Source: Citrobacter freundii
GTDB lineage: Bacteria; Pseudomonadota; Gammaproteobacteria; Enterobacterales; Enterobacteriaceae
Direction: 5' to 3'
DNA length: 64,000 nt
Assembly (NCBI RefSeq): GCF_011077955.1
Contig: NZ_JAALBX010000002.1
Location: forward strand, 248,001 to 312,000
A program made the position numbers and the translations under genes. The notes below the pieces were generated by a model. The model was not told where the DNA came from. It did no database searches and worked only from the letters and a program-made list of their open reading frames with translations. Below are positions 50,467 through 63,308 of the stretch, piece by piece. How positions within the stretch are numbered: position 1 is the first letter of the stretch; every line of letters starts with the position of its first letter.

Positions 50467-51954
50467 TCAGGGCGCTTTTTGGGCGCTGGCCCCGCTCTCC
50501 GCTGTGTTGACGCCCTGGCGGGCAAAGACAACTTCCATACGCACGCCGCCAAGCAGGCTATCGCCGGGTATTATTTGCCCGCCGTACTGTTCAACAATTT
50601 CGCGCGCGACGGAAAGCCCGACGCCCTGGCCCGGACGCAACGTATCGACGCGCTGACCCCGGTCGAATATCACCGTGCGTTTACTTTCCGGGATACCAGG
50701 CCCGTCGTCATCCACGAATAAATGCAGCGTGTCGTCAGTTTGCCGGGCGGTGATTTCGACGAACTCCAGACAATACTTACAGGCGTTATCCAGCACATTG
50801 CCCATCACTTCCATAAAGTCATTCTGCTCGCCCATAAACATGGTTTCCGGCGAGATATCAAGCGTGAGGTTCACGCCTTTGCGCTGATAGACTTTATTTA
50901 ACGCGGAGGTGAGGTTATCCAGAAGCGGCGCCACGCAGTGCAACTCACGGCTCATTAACATCGTACCGCCGCGCATGCTGGCGCGATGCAGGTAATAACC
51001 GATTTGCTGGGAAATGCGGCTAATCTGTTCAAGCATCACAGGCTCCGCCTGGTCGACGGTCATCTTGTCGGTGCGAAGCGATCGCAGCGTGCTTTGCAGC
51101 ACCGCGAGCGGCGTTTTCAGACTGTGGGTCAGATCGGTAAGCGTGGTGCGGTATTTATCGTACCGCTCGCGTTCGCTTGAGAGTAAGCGATTCAGGTTAG
51201 CGACCAGACTTCTCAGTTCGCGGGTGGTTTCCGGGTTCAGGTGCTCGCGGTGATGCTCTTCCAGTTCTCGTACTTCTCGCGCCAGCGACTGAATAGGCCG
51301 CAGACTCCACCACGCCGCCAGCCACAACAGCGGGATCACTAACAGCAAGTTGGCGAGCAGCACGTAAATAAACCAGCTCCATACCATATACGAGCGTTTC
51401 AGCTCGATAGGGATGGTATCCACCACCACAATCGTCAGGGCCGGCATCCGCGCAGTGGCAGGGTATTGATTCACCGCCACAGAGTGCGTCATCTCATTGT
51501 TTTGGTCGTCATCACGAAATTTACGAAGCTGTTGTTGCAGCGAAAGATCGGTACCCAGCAGCGCGCTACTGGCGTCAAAATCGGTCTCCAGCTCGTGGAA
51601 GCCATTGGCAGTCAGCCACTCGGGCTGGATGGCATCAATGAGTAACGGAACATCGCGTTGCGCCCAGAGTAGCTTGCCCTTCTCGTCGTAAATGATCGCC
51701 ATGGTGGGGCTTTGCAGATTAAGGTTTTCCGGAATGTCGACGCGGATGTTGCCGTTATCCCATTTCGCGAGAGTGTAGAAAAGATTGCTTTCGCCGCGCA
51801 ACAGGCGAAACGTCGTCTTATCAAAGCTCACGCTGTAACCCACTAACGCCACCATGCCGTAGGCCAGCGACAGCACCAGCACCACGGCGGCGGTTGCCAG
51901 CAGAAAGCGAACCCGCAGCGAAAGCGGGAAAAGATGGCGCAGGAATTTACTCAT
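50467..51954 (-). CDS. phoQ: Sensor histidine kinase PhoQ
   Basis: A 495-residue kinase. TM1 is about residues 16-40, then a periplasmic PAS-like sensor rich in Asp and Asn near its C-terminal end (RDDDQNN), TM2 about 194-215, HAMP, then HisKA with the phosphorylated His in [14 protein letters not shown]. The ATPase has N box NVLDNACKY and G boxes DDDGPGIP and GQGVGLSVA. It senses low Mg2+, acid and antimicrobial peptides. The tail is about nine residues longer than in E. coli. Its ATG overlaps the phoP stop by four bases. Confidence 0.97.
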   Translation of the reverse strand: MSKFLRHLFPLSLRVRFLLATAAVVLVLSLAYGMVALVGYSVSFDKTTFRLLRGESNLFYTLAKWDNGNIRVDIPENLNLQSPTMAIIYDEKGKLLWAQRDVPLLIDAIQPEWLTANGFHELETDFDASSALLGTDLSLQQQLRKFRDDDQNNEMTHSVAVNQYPATARMPALTIVVVDTIPIELKRSYMVWSWFIYVLLANLLLVIPLLWLAAWWSLRPIQSLAREVRELEEHHREHLNPETTRELRSLVANLNRLLSSERERYDKYRTTLTDLTHSLKTPLAVLQSTLRSLRTDKMTVDQAEPVMLEQISRISQQIGYYLHRASMRGGTMLMSRELHCVAPLLDNLTSALNKVYQRKGVNLTLDISPETMFMGEQNDFMEVMGNVLDNACKYCLEFVEITARQTDDTLHLFVDDDGPGIPESKRTVIFDRGQRVDTLRPGQGVGLSVAREIVEQYGGQIIPGDSLLGGVRMEVVFARQGVNTAESGASAQKAP

Positions 51955-52625
51955 TGACGAAGATCGAAACGGTAGCCCTGACCGCGTACAGTGGTAATCA
52001 CATCAACCGGATGCTCCGAGAGAATTTTTTTGCGAAGCCGCCCCATCAGTACATCGATGGTGTGGCTCTCGCGCAGCTCGGCATCCGGGTAGAGTTGCAG
52101 CATCAATGAGTCTTTGCTGACCACTTTACCGTTATTGCGGATCAGCGTTTCCATAATGGTGTACTCAAACGCCGTGAGCTTCACCGGATTATCATTGATG
52201 GAGAACTCCCGGCGCGACAGGTCAATCTGGAACGGCGGCATAGAGATAACCTGTGAGGCGAGGCCGCTGTTGCGGCGCAGCAGCGCCTGAATGCGCGCCA
52301 CCACCTCTTCGATATGAAACGGTTTGGTGACATAATCGTCCGCACCGGCGCCAAGCACTTCGACTTTATCCTGCCAGCCTTCGCGCGCCGTGAGCACCAG
52401 CACCGGGATGGTGACGTCATGCGTGCGCCAGCGGCGGATCATCGATAAGCCATCTTCATCCGGCAACCCAAGATCGACGATGGCGATATCCGGCAGATGC
52501 TCATTAAGGAAATAATCCGCTTCCTTTGCATCTTCCGCGGCATCTACCTGATGCCCGAGCTCGGTTAACTGCACCTTGAGGTGATGACGCAGCAGGGCGT
52601 TATCTTCGACAACCAGTACGCGCAT
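51951..52625 (-). CDS. phoP: Response regulator PhoP
   Basis: A 224-residue OmpR-family regulator. The receiver domain has the phosphorylated Asp in [12 protein letters not shown] (about residue 51) with Asp pair VEDN near 7-10 and Lys101 in TKPFH. The winged helix is residues about 130-220. It controls Mg2+ transport and lipid A modification genes. A PhoP box upstream indicates positive autoregulation. Confidence 0.97.
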   Translation of the reverse strand: MRVLVVEDNALLRHHLKVQLTELGHQVDAAEDAKEADYFLNEHLPDIAIVDLGLPDEDGLSMIRRWRTHDVTIPVLVLTAREGWQDKVEVLGAGADDYVTKPFHIEEVVARIQALLRRNSGLASQVISMPPFQIDLSRREFSINDNPVKLTAFEYTIMETLIRNNGKVVSKDSLMLQLYPDAELRESHTIDVLMGRLRKKILSEHPVDVITTVRGQGYRFDLRQ

Positions 52626-52684
52626 GGTAAACCCTCATCTGGAACCTGTTTCATAGTGTAACGTTAATTATCCGTAACGGGGCT

Positions 52685-52701
52685 TAAACCAGCTTTAAAC
52701 G
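52685..52701 (-). promoter_or_regulatory. PhoP box upstream of phoPQ
   Basis: On the minus strand CGTTTA, AGC-length five-base spacer (AAGCT), then GGTTTA form the direct repeat (T/G)GTTTA-N5-(T/G)GTTTA of PhoP sites. A possible -10 TAATTA lies about 14 bases further. Confidence 0.75.
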
Positions 52702-52710
52702 CCCCGATGG

Positions 52711-53637
52711 TTAACGGTTAATTGAGCGCGCCATGCGGCTATAGGTGTGTCTCACGCCGCGAATGGCGACGCTGTAAGTAAAAATGTTTTCCGGCAACGC
52801 AAGCCCGGCGTACCCGGTATCGCCAATATGATGAATATCGGCACCAGCCATCTTACTCATGAGGGCTATTTGGCGAATAGTTTCTCGATCGGCGCCTTCC
52901 TGCGATGTACCGATAGCGGTCATGGCAAGCGCGCCTCGCTGGTGGGTAAAATCAATTAACGCGGCGACGCGCTCGGTCGACATTCCGGGTATCGTCCCCG
53001 GCGCTGGGATCAGCACCACATCCGCGCCGTTATCGATAAACAGCGCGATATCCTGCTCACTCAGCAGCGCGCTGCCGCTTTCACGCACAATGCCCGCGCC
53101 GTGCATTTTACCGGTTATCAGCACCAGCTTATCGCCTACCGCGCGGCGAATGCTGCTCAGTGATTCGGCGATAGCCTGATTACTGACGCCATTGTTGGGA
53201 TTACCGGTAAGCACCACCAGGCGCGCGCCCATTTCATAGAGTTTGCGAGCGTTTTCAGCCGTGGCGGCCCGCCCGGGCGTCATCTGCCAGAATTCGTTAT
53301 GTTGGCTGGCATGCGCCGGGTCCACGGCTTCGAGATTGACGCCGATAACCCGACCGGTTAAGCGTTGCAACTCGCGTAATGTCTCATCGGGGGCAATGCC
53401 TGCGGGCAAACCGTTAATGACGGGCGCGCTGACATCAAACAAATTGAGCAGCAGAATATCGGCGCCCTGGCTTGCCGCAAGTTCGGCATTCGTAATGTTA
53501 TTGAGCAGCGGCGGGATTGCGCCAATCGATTCGCTTACCAGAATGCGTCCTTCGCTGGCGCGGATGGCGTAAATCAGCGCGTCTTTTTCGATTTTCGCAA
53601 GTTCTGAGGCGCTGCAATCAAGATAACGTTTCATCAT
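52711..53637 (-). CDS. TIM-barrel-like protein of unknown role between phoP and purB
   Basis: A 308-residue protein. It begins MMKRYLDCSASEL. Alternating strands and helices (GADILLLNLFDVSAP, GARLVVLTGNPNNG, LVLITGKMHGAG, GADVVLIPAPGTIPGM) suggest a beta/alpha barrel. Similar proteins are annotated as DUF7916 or as PEP-phosphonomutase-like, but I am not certain of the family. AGGAG precedes the ATG. In E. coli phoP and purB are adjacent, so this gene is an insertion or a loss elsewhere. It could be cotranscribed after purB, although a terminator intervenes. Confidence 0.82.
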   Translation of the reverse strand: MMKRYLDCSASELAKIEKDALIYAIRASEGRILVSESIGAIPPLLNNITNAELAASQGADILLLNLFDVSAPVINGLPAGIAPDETLRELQRLTGRVIGVNLEAVDPAHASQHNEFWQMTPGRAATAENARKLYEMGARLVVLTGNPNNGVSNQAIAESLSSIRRAVGDKLVLITGKMHGAGIVRESGSALLSEQDIALFIDNGADVVLIPAPGTIPGMSTERVAALIDFTHQRGALAMTAIGTSQEGADRETIRQIALMSKMAGADIHHIGDTGYAGLALPENIFTYSVAIRGVRHTYSRMARSINR

Positions 53638-53683
53638 ATTCTCCTGTGGTTTTCTTAACGCTACCGCAGGTACGAATCGCAGG

Positions 53684-53713
53684 CAAAAAAAACGCCACCC
53701 GAAAGTGGCGTAT
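53684..53713 (-). terminator. Terminator of purB
   Basis: ACGCCAC (53692-53698) pairs with GTGGCGT (53705-53711). On the minus strand it is followed by a run of seven or more T. Confidence 0.88.
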
Positions 53714-53735
53714 ATCGCAGAATGATTGACGAAAA

Positions 53736-55753
<2,018 letters not shown>

Positions 55754-55825
55754 GTCTAACAGCTCCTTGTATACCCTGTATCACCAACGCGCCGCGTTCT
55801 GGCGGCATACGTTGGGTCGTTGAGA

Positions 55826-56968
<1,143 letters not shown>

Positions 56969-56986
56969 CTAGCACGCTGTCGCGGC

Positions 56987-57445
56987 TTAGGCATCCCTTG
57001 TAAACGGCCAGTTAAATTCGCCAATCACCTCGAGCGGGTATCGCACGCCGGTCTGGTAACTGCGAATGCTTTCGGCCACCAGTGGCGAGCGCAGATGGGT
57101 GGCGGTGAGAATATCCTCGGCGCTCACCCAAACGCAGCGCTCGATATCACTGTCCTGCGGGGTAGTGGGCAGCATCTCGTCCAGATCGATGGCGAACAAA
57201 AAGCGCAGGAAGGGCGTTTTATCCGGCGCTATCCATTGATGAAGACGGACAAAACTCTGGGGACGCGCTGTAATACCGGTTTCCTCCCACAACTCACGGG
57301 CGGCGGCCTCGACGAGCGTTTCGTCAGCCTCAAGATGCCCGGCAGGCTGATTCCACGTCACCTTGCCATGAACGATTTCCTCAACCACCAGAAATTTACC
57401 CTGCGCCTGTACCACACAGGCCACGGTAACGTGCGGTTTAAACAT
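56987..57445 (-). CDS. nudJ: Nudix phosphatase NudJ
   Basis: A 152-residue Nudix hydrolase. The box [20 protein letters not shown] (about residues 36-55, continuing TGI) is complete. E. coli NudJ converts thiamin HMP pyrophosphate to the monophosphate and hydrolyses nucleoside triphosphates. The start at 57445 ([12 protein letters not shown]) has AGGAG upstream; the frame is open ten codons earlier. One residue shorter than E. coli. Between rluE and mnmA. Confidence 0.95.
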   Translation of the reverse strand: MFKPHVTVACVVQAQGKFLVVEEIVHGKVTWNQPAGHLEADETLVEAAARELWEETGITARPQSFVRLHQWIAPDKTPFLRFLFAIDLDEMLPTTPQDSDIERCVWVSAEDILTATHLRSPLVAESIRSYQTGVRYPLEVIGEFNWPFTRDA

Positions 57446-57453
57446 GACTCCTC

Positions 57454-58107
57454 CTAGAGCGCAACGGCGCGCCATTCGCCATTGGCGAGATTATCAAGTG
57501 TGTAATCCCCCATAGCATAGCGAATCAGGCGCAAAGTAGGGTGGCCGACGTGCGCAGTCATGCGTCTGACCTGGCGATTCCTGCCTTCATAAAGGGTAAT
57601 CTTCAACCAACTGGTAGGAATAGATTTGCGTTCGCGAATCGGGGGATTGCGCGGCCAAAGCCAGTCGGGTTCAGCCACAAGCTCGATGCCTGCGGGAAGC
57701 GTTGGACCGTCGTTGAGCGTGACGCCATGACGCAACGCCTCAAGCGAGGCGGCGTCCGGGATGCCTTCTATTTGCACGTAGTATACTTTTCCGGTGCGTT
57801 TACCCGGCTCCGTCAGGCGCGCCTGTAACGCACCGTCGTTGGTGAGAACCAGTAAGCCTTCGCTGTCGCGGTCGAGTCGGCCTGCGGCATAGACACCTTG
57901 TACCGGAATATAATCCTTTAACGTGCTGCGCCCGGCTTCATCGGTAAATTGCGGCAGGACATCATAAGGTTTATTAAACAAGATGAGCTGCTTTGGCCCG
58001 GTTGATTTTGGTTTACGCGTTGCTTTACGCGGGCTGAATCGCTCAAGCTTGTGATTTTTAAAAGAAGTTTTCGGCATAATGTTTTCAGACGTGACAGATT
58101 CACGCAT
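57454..58107 (-). CDS. rluE: 23S rRNA pseudouridine-2457 synthase RluE
   Basis: A 217-residue RsuA-family synthase, the same length as E. coli RluE if it starts at 58107. The catalytic Asp is in [19 protein letters not shown] (about residue 75). Motifs GRNRQVRRM and [14 protein letters not shown] are typical. It has a basic N-terminal tail but no S4 domain. ATG at 58077 is an alternative (207 residues), and neither has a good ribosome-binding site. It is divergent from icd. Confidence 0.93.
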   Translation of the reverse strand: MRESVTSENIMPKTSFKNHKLERFSPRKATRKPKSTGPKQLILFNKPYDVLPQFTDEAGRSTLKDYIPVQGVYAAGRLDRDSEGLLVLTNDGALQARLTEPGKRTGKVYYVQIEGIPDAASLEALRHGVTLNDGPTLPAGIELVAEPDWLWPRNPPIRERKSIPTSWLKITLYEGRNRQVRRMTAHVGHPTLRLIRYAMGDYTLDNLANGEWRAVAL

Positions 58108-58134
58108 TATAACGGAATCATAAGGGCATAGCAT

Positions 58135-58163
58135 GGGACAAAACATTCAGGTAGTATTGTCCC
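58135..58163. promoter_or_regulatory. Inverted repeat in the rluE-icd divergent region
   Basis: GGGACAA (58135-58141) and TTGTCCC (58157-58163), a perfect 7-base inverted repeat with a 15-base spacer. It may be an operator for an unnamed regulator. Confidence 0.4.
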
Positions 58164-58223
58164 GCCTATTACAAATCATTAACAAAAATGCGTATCCACC
58201 CTAAGCGCTCGAAGGAGAGGTGA

Positions 58224-59474
58224 ATGGAAAGCAAAGTAGTTGTTCCGGCTGAAGGTAAAAAGATCACGTTAGAAAACGGCAAACTGTCTGTGCCCGTTAA
58301 TCCGATTATCCCGTTCATTGAAGGTGACGGTATCGGTGTAGACGTGACCCCTGCCATGCTGAAAGTGGTTGATGCCGCTGTTGAGAAGGCCTACAAAGGC
58401 GAGCGAAAAATTTCCTGGATGGAAATCTACACCGGGGAAAAATCTACCCAGCTTTATGGCCAGGATGTCTGGTTGCCGAAAGAAACCCTTGATCTGATCC
58501 GCGACTACCGCGTGGCCATTAAAGGCCCACTGACCACCCCGGTTGGCGGTGGTATTCGTTCTCTGAACGTAGCGCTGCGTCAGGAACTGGATCTGTATGT
58601 TTGCCTGCGTCCGGTTCGTTACTACCAGGGCACCCCAAGCCCGGTTAAACACCCTGAACTGACCGACATGGTTATCTTCCGTGAAAACTCCGAAGACATC
58701 TATGCCGGTATTGAATGGAAAGCCGACAGCGCGGAAGCGGATAAAGTTATTAAATTCCTGCGCGATGAAATGGGCGTGAAGAAGATTCGCTTCCCTGAGC
58801 ATTGCGGTATCGGCATCAAGCCGTGTTCAGAAGAAGGCACCAAGCGCCTGGTTCGCGCGGCGATTGAATACGCCATCACCAACGACCGTGATTCAGTCAC
58901 TCTGGTTCACAAAGGCAACATCATGAAGTTCACCGAAGGTGCGTTTAAAGACTGGGGATACCAGTTGGCGCGTGAAGAATTCGGCGGCGAACTGATCGAT
59001 GGCGGCCCGTGGGTGAAAATCAAGAACCCGAACACCGGCAAAGAGATCGTTGTAAAAGACGTTATCGCCGATGCGTTCCTCCAGCAGATCCTGCTGCGCC
59101 CGGCGGAATATGATGTCATCGCGTGTATGAACCTGAACGGTGATTACATCTCTGATGCCCTGGCAGCTCAGGTTGGCGGTATTGGTATTGCCCCTGGCGC
59201 CAACATCGGTGACGAATGTGCGCTGTTCGAAGCGACCCACGGCACCGCGCCGAAGTATGCAGGCCAGGATAAAGTGAACCCGGGTTCTATCATCCTGTCG
59301 GCAGAAATGATGCTGCGTCACATGGAATGGTTCGAAGCCGCAGACCTGATCGTTAAAGGCATGGAAGGCGCGATTAACGCCAAAACCGTAACTTACGATT
59401 TCGAACGTCTGATGGAAGGCGCTAAGCTGCTGAAATGTTCAGAGTTTGGCGACGCGATCATCGCGAACATGTAA
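58224..59474 (+). CDS. icd: NADP-dependent isocitrate dehydrogenase Icd
   Basis: A 416-residue TCA-cycle enzyme, the same length as E. coli. The phosphorylatable serine controlled by AceK is in [13 protein letters not shown] (about residue 113). Substrate and metal residues are in DNIMKFTEG-like [11 protein letters not shown] and [13 protein letters not shown] (Asp), with the NADP-binding [21 protein letters not shown] before the ATG is a strong ribosome-binding site. In E. coli the 3' end of icd is an integration site for phages 21 and e14, and here accessory genes follow. Confidence 0.97.
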   Translation: MESKVVVPAEGKKITLENGKLSVPVNPIIPFIEGDGIGVDVTPAMLKVVDAAVEKAYKGERKISWMEIYTGEKSTQLYGQDVWLPKETLDLIRDYRVAIKGPLTTPVGGGIRSLNVALRQELDLYVCLRPVRYYQGTPSPVKHPELTDMVIFRENSEDIYAGIEWKADSAEADKVIKFLRDEMGVKKIRFPEHCGIGIKPCSEEGTKRLVRAAIEYAITNDRDSVTLVHKGNIMKFTEGAFKDWGYQLAREEFGGELIDGGPWVKIKNPNTGKEIVVKDVIADAFLQQILLRPAEYDVIACMNLNGDYISDALAAQVGGIGIAPGANIGDECALFEATHGTAPKYAGQDKVNPGSIILSAEMMLRHMEWFEAADLIVKGMEGAINAKTVTYDFERLMEGAKLLKCSEFGDAIIANM

Positions 59475-59495
59475 TCCGGTTTTCGATGGATTGAT

Positions 59496-59527
59496 GAAAA
59501 AGGGAGCTTAAGTGCTCCCTTTTTTTG
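59496..59527 (+). terminator. Terminator of icd
   Basis: AAAGGGAGC (59499-59507) pairs with GCTCCCTTT (59514-59522), followed by a T run. Confidence 0.9.
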
Positions 59528-59578
59528 TCGGTTTTTTTGTCTTTTATGAACCTTAAGTTTTCAACAGGAGGAATTACT

Positions 59579-59752
59579 GTGCGACCACTGATTACTCATC
59601 AAGAAATCGAAATGTTGAAGCGAGACCTTGATACGTTAGGGGAACAAAACCTCGTCGGTATTGAGGCCTATGAAGCGCTTCATTTACTGGAGATGCGCAG
59701 GCAGACAGCCAAGCTCGAATTCATTAAAAGAGCACTGGAAGGAAATGAATAA
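59579..59752 (+). CDS. Small helical protein downstream of icd
   Basis: A 57-residue, charged, helical protein that begins with GTG (MRPLITHQEIEMLKRDL) and contains LHLLEMRRQTAKLEFIKRAL. AGGAGG seven bases upstream makes the GTG at 59579 convincing; a frame from 59525 would place the start inside the icd terminator. No family was recognised. Function unknown. Confidence 0.75.
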   Translation: MRPLITHQEIEMLKRDLDTLGEQNLVGIEAYEALHLLEMRRQTAKLEFIKRALEGNE

Positions 59753-59757
59753 TGTAA

Positions 59758-59787
59758 AAAAGCCCGCACGGGTGCGGGCGAAAAATT
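59758..59787 (-). terminator. Stem-loop with U run on the minus strand
   Basis: GCCCGCAC and GTGCGGGC form an 8-base stem with a GG loop. Six A precede it on the plus strand, so it would end transcripts on the minus strand such as that of the chemoreceptor gene. It could also mark the end of the small plus-strand gene. Confidence 0.6.
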
Positions 59788-60158
59788 GCTGTATGTATTC
59801 TTATCATTAGCCTGCCATTTTGGCAGGTTATATAGTTATCGGCAGTCAACAAGTATCCTTGAACGTTAAAAGGGTAATTACATCCCTGGCCCGCCATGGA
59901 AAGGGCTCGCTGTTTTTTACAGGGCAGGGTGTTCAGCAGTCGTGGCAGATGATATGGGGCATGTCGTCGACCGGTAGACTACGCGGTTGTCGGATTTGTT
60001 TAGGTAAAAGCGTGCGCAGCAATATAAGCGGGCAAACATGGCTTGAGGTACGTCCGCTCTGAGCGAAGAGGGGAAGTTCGGAATCCATACTCATATCAAA
60101 GCGACCTGATCCATGGGAGCAGTTCACCCGAAGTATGGCAGCACGACATCATCGGTTT
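59788..60158. other. Gene-poor stretch between the small gene and the chemoreceptor gene
   Basis: About 370 bases. CCTGCCA/TGGCAGG near 59811-59827 is a short hairpin. No intact or recognisable coding region was seen. Confidence 0.4.
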
Positions 60159-60203
60159 GACCGGCGAACCGGAAGTGGCGATTGCGCCCCCGGTTCGCCG
60201 GTC
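60159..60203. repeat. 14-base perfect inverted repeat at the chemoreceptor gene end
   Basis: GACCGGCGAACCGG (60159-60172) and CCGGTTCGCCGGTC (60190-60203) with a 17-base loop. It lies 15 bases past the stop of the chemoreceptor gene. No T run, so it may be a 3' stabilising stem or a repeat element. Confidence 0.7.
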
Positions 60204-60217
60204 TGGTAACAGGTGTT

Positions 60218-61756
60218 TTATACCCGGAAGGTTTCCACCATTCCCCGAAGCGCGTGGGCCTGCTCTGAAAGCGACTGCGAAGCTGCCGATGACTCTTCAA
60301 CCAGTGTGGCGTTATTCTGCGTGACGCCATCCATCTCGTTCACCGCAATGCTGACCTGCGAAATTCCCTGCATCTGCTCTGATGAGGCCAGAGAAATGTT
60401 GTCCATGGCCTCTGCGAGTTCGCCTACCATGCCGACAATTTTTAGGATGCTCTGACCGGTACCGGCAGCAACTTCCACGCCACTTTCCACCTGATCAACG
60501 GCCTGCTCGATGAGTTGCTTAATATCCCGTGCGGCGGTGGCACTACGCTGAGCAAGCGTCCTGACTTCGCCGGCCACCACAGCAAACCCGCGTCCCTGTT
60601 CACCAGCACGGGCAGCTTCTACAGCAGCGTTGAGGGCAAGAATGTTCGTCTGGAAGGCAATACTCTCGATGACGGCGGTGATATCACTTACCTTTGCCGC
60701 GCTCTGTGAGATGGCATTCATGGTTTCCGACATACGCTGCATGTTTGCTTCACCGGTGCGCGCAAGGGATGCCGTTTCGCGGGCGGACTCTGCAGTCTGC
60801 TGCGCGCCTGTTGTGTTACTTTTCACCGTGGCGGTGAGCTGCTCCATGCTGGCTGCCGTTTCCTGCAGCGCGGCGGCCTGCTGTTCCGTGCGGGAGGACA
60901 GCTCTGTATTACCCTGCGCAATTTCATCTGCTGCCATTGCTACGGATGCGGCTGAATCTTTAATCTGCGACACCAGTCCGCGCAGGTTGGTTTGCATACT
61001 GTCAAGCGACGCCATGAGACTGGCTGTGTCATTGTGGCGAAGGTTCACCGGAGTCGTCAGATCCCCTGCGGCAATTCGCGACACGACCTCAGCCGCATAA
61101 CGCGGTTCTCCGCCCAGTGTTTTCAGCGTGCTTCGATTTATCAGATAAACCAGTATCACGAGTAAAATGCTGATAGCGAGAAATTGGGCGAAATTCTGGT
61201 AAAGAGAATTGAGAAAGACTTCATGGATATCATCGACATAAAGTCCCGTCGAAATAATCCATCCCCAGGGAGACCACGGAATGTTGTAGGCAATTTTGGG
61301 CTTCGGAACGGTGTCTCCTGGTCGCGGAAAATCATAGGCGGTAAAACCATCGTGACCATCTTTCGTCACCGTGACCATATCTCTGAAAATATACACGCCA
61401 TTCGCATCGGCAATATCCGGCCCCTTGCCAATTAACGCGGCATTGATGGGATGCATAATGACCTGCGCCTGGTTATTCAGAATAGTAAAATATCCTGTTT
61501 TTCCATAGCGTAAGTCTTTAATAAGCAGGATGGCACGTTGTTGTGCTTCTTCTTTTGATATCAGTCCCTTATCAACAAGTTTAGCCTGCGTTTTGACCAC
61601 GCTGAGGGCTAACTCGGAAACATACATTAATTCCTTTTTTCGTAGCGCCAACTGCTCATCTTTAATTTTTACTGAGCCAAAGAATAATGACCCGGCAAGG
61701 CTTAGCAGTGCGACAGCAAGTGGAAGCCACAGTTTATGCGCGAAGGATAATTTCAT
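60218..61756 (-). CDS. Methyl-accepting chemotaxis protein with single Cache sensor
   Basis: A 512-residue transducer. TM1 lies at about residues 8-27. The periplasmic domain carries the sCache_2 signatures GKTGYFTI and [18 protein letters not shown], suggesting small organic acid ligands. TM2 is about 187-207 and HAMP follows ([11 protein letters not shown]). The signalling tip is recognised by [20 protein letters not shown] and [17 protein letters not shown]. The C-terminus ends MVETFRV without an NWETF-type pentapeptide, so it depends on other receptors for adaptation. The start at 61756 is preferred over the upstream open frame because [10 protein letters not shown] begins the TM1 region. 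No E. coli orthologue at this site. Confidence 0.88.
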   Translation of the reverse strand: MKLSFAHKLWLPLAVALLSLAGSLFFGSVKIKDEQLALRKKELMYVSELALSVVKTQAKLVDKGLISKEEAQQRAILLIKDLRYGKTGYFTILNNQAQVIMHPINAALIGKGPDIADANGVYIFRDMVTVTKDGHDGFTAYDFPRPGDTVPKPKIAYNIPWSPWGWIISTGLYVDDIHEVFLNSLYQNFAQFLAISILLVILVYLINRSTLKTLGGEPRYAAEVVSRIAAGDLTTPVNLRHNDTASLMASLDSMQTNLRGLVSQIKDSAASVAMAADEIAQGNTELSSRTEQQAAALQETAASMEQLTATVKSNTTGAQQTAESARETASLARTGEANMQRMSETMNAISQSAAKVSDITAVIESIAFQTNILALNAAVEAARAGEQGRGFAVVAGEVRTLAQRSATAARDIKQLIEQAVDQVESGVEVAAGTGQSILKIVGMVGELAEAMDNISLASSEQMQGISQVSIAVNEMDGVTQNNATLVEESSAASQSLSEQAHALRGMVETFRV

Positions 61757-61959
61757 AACATTCCAACCTGTTGTAGTTGTTGTATAGGCAGGTATTGCGC
61801 AGGCCTTTCGAGATCGGGCCACGCTTAATCTATTTATCGGCAAGTAAAGCGGAAAAATTAATCGATATAGAGGTTAAATATGTGTGAATTCATTGCAGGG
61901 GTTACAGGGGCGCCAGCATTATTCTGATGATTATCGGCATGGATTTCTATTGTTGGCGT

Positions 61960-62410
61960 CATCTCTGGCTACGCATTAACAGACCCAGAGAACGAAACCG
62001 ATCGATGTTTGATTCCAGTTTTGTCAGGCTTTCGCCACATGGCAGTTCCGCCAGTAGCTGAGTATTACTATCCGTCGCAGTAATTTGCCGCTGACGGGCT
62101 GTAAATCATCCCCCGGTGCGCTGACGCTCATTTCTGTCAGGATGCGGCTGACCTGCTGAACGTTATCTGTGTAGCTTCTGGTGCGTTTCCTGCCTGTCTT
62201 ACTGGCGCGTTGTTGTTACAGCCATGCGCGATGACCTTCACGCTGGCGTTTACGTCCCGCCTTTGTCTTTGCGGCGGTGCTGCGACCACCGTGGGATTTA
62301 CAGCGACCATATGAAAACAGCAGAGTGAGCTTGCACAGCGTTCCGGTGCGGGTTCTGGCTCAGATGGTAAGGCCGCTTATATCAGGATAAGGCTCAAATT
62401 CTGGCATGTG
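61960..62410 (-). pseudogene. Degraded coding region of unknown family
   Basis: One minus-strand frame carries protein-like sequence with internal stops: PEFEPYPDISGLTI, stop, SYGRCKSHGGRSTAAKTK, stop, then QQRASKTGRKRTRSYTDNV and LTEMSVSAPGDDLQPVSGK. A frameshift leads to NTQLLAELPCGESLTKLES and a final SIDRF-like NIDRFRSLGLLMRSQR before a stop. The two frames join into one plausible polypeptide, so a decayed gene is likely. I do not recognise the family. Confidence 0.4.
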
Positions 62411-62663
62411 GAATAACCACACTCACGCTTTTCCCCGTCAACATCCGGGTAAACAGGTTTCTTGCGTAGGTGAAACTTTATATTGTGCGGATGCAAAAAT
62501 ACTACCCGGTGGGTTTTACCGACAGGCGAGAGCCACAGGAGTTTACTCGACCCTTTATGCCCCGATACAGGCATATAATCAGCATGCATCACACAGATTA
62601 ATTCCATTAATAGACTGATAAATAACACATATTTTTGTTCATTCACGCTTAATAACGCTTACA
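62411..62663. other. Unassigned stretch
   Basis: Overlapping short frames on both strands (plus to 62618, minus from 62646) but none with a recognisable motif or a good ribosome-binding site. Confidence 0.35.
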
Positions 62664-62672
62664 GATGGTTAA

Positions 62673-62815
62673 AAATAATCGGCGTATTTTTGCTCTGATT
62701 TTTACTACTGGCTGGACATTTACGCGGGGCTGGTGCGGCACAGAAACTGGCAGGAACAAGCGCTCCTGATTTTGCCACATATCCAGGGCCAGATTCCTGT
62801 GGAGATGACCTAACA
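62673..62815 (+). pseudogene. C-terminal gene remnant before the 133-residue gene
   Basis: A plus-strand frame, closed at 62668 and without a start codon, reads YYWLDIYAGLVRHRNWQEQ then LLILPHIQGQIPVEMT and a TAA. It looks like the end of a real protein whose front is lost. It ends about 30 bases before the next gene, so the two may have been an operon. Confidence 0.35.
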
Positions 62816-62846
62816 GATCAAACATGGATAAGAGCAGGAATAGACT

Positions 62847-63248
62847 ATGCGCGCCGTTCGGGTTTTTAAGAAGCGATACTTGTTAGTACTCGCGGCGCTG
62901 CTAGTGTGTTTTATCGGCTGGACTATTTACGTGATGGCATTCCCGGTTGGGCAAACCCTATACCAGACCGTAAAGGTAAATAGCCTGGTAAATCTCTACG
63001 TCACACAGGCCGATGCCGGGGCCACGACAGCGTTTTCTTACCGTTATTACCTGTATGACGCGAAGCAAAGCGATGTTGACTTTATGAAGCACATAGACGA
63101 CGAAACGCCATTCATGATAACCAGTGATGACAAAGCCACATCCACCGTTAAAGATGATCAGCTTTACCTTCGGGTTCGCGGGGATATCTATTCTTTTAGT
63201 AACGTAAATTACAGCGTAAGAATTCATCTGGATGCTGCGCCGTTCTGA
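62847..63248 (+). CDS. Membrane-anchored protein, DUF6201-like
   Basis: A 133-residue protein with a basic N-terminus, one membrane helix (about residues 12-31) and a periplasmic domain with many beta-forming residues (FSYRYYLYDAK, LYLRVRGDIYSF, ending HLDAAPF). It resembles proteins annotated DUF6201; I recall the resemblance but cannot verify it. AGGAAT precedes the ATG. Its position after a gene fragment suggests it may have been the second member of a pair. Function unknown. Confidence 0.7.
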   Translation: MRAVRVFKKRYLLVLAALLVCFIGWTIYVMAFPVGQTLYQTVKVNSLVNLYVTQADAGATTAFSYRYYLYDAKQSDVDFMKHIDDETPFMITSDDKATSTVKDDQLYLRVRGDIYSFSNVNYSVRIHLDAAPF

Positions 63249-63260
63249 GCTTTATTATCT

Positions 63261-63295
63261 GGCGTGGCGTGGCGTGGCGTGGCGTGGCGTGGCGT
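63261..63295 (+). repeat. Seven tandem GGCGT pentamers
   Basis: Seven uninterrupted copies of GGCGT, 35 bases, 12 bases after the stop of the preceding gene. Confidence 0.98.
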
Positions 63296-63308
63296 GTGGG
63301 CGGCGGAC

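Noticed and set aside
59400-59474. Phage attachment site at the 3' end of icd
   Set aside because: Integration there is known in E. coli, but no duplicated icd end and no integrase gene are visible in this window.
59820-60062. An 80-codon plus-strand frame
   Set aside because: Poor start context and composition unlike a protein; an equally long frame lies on the other strand.
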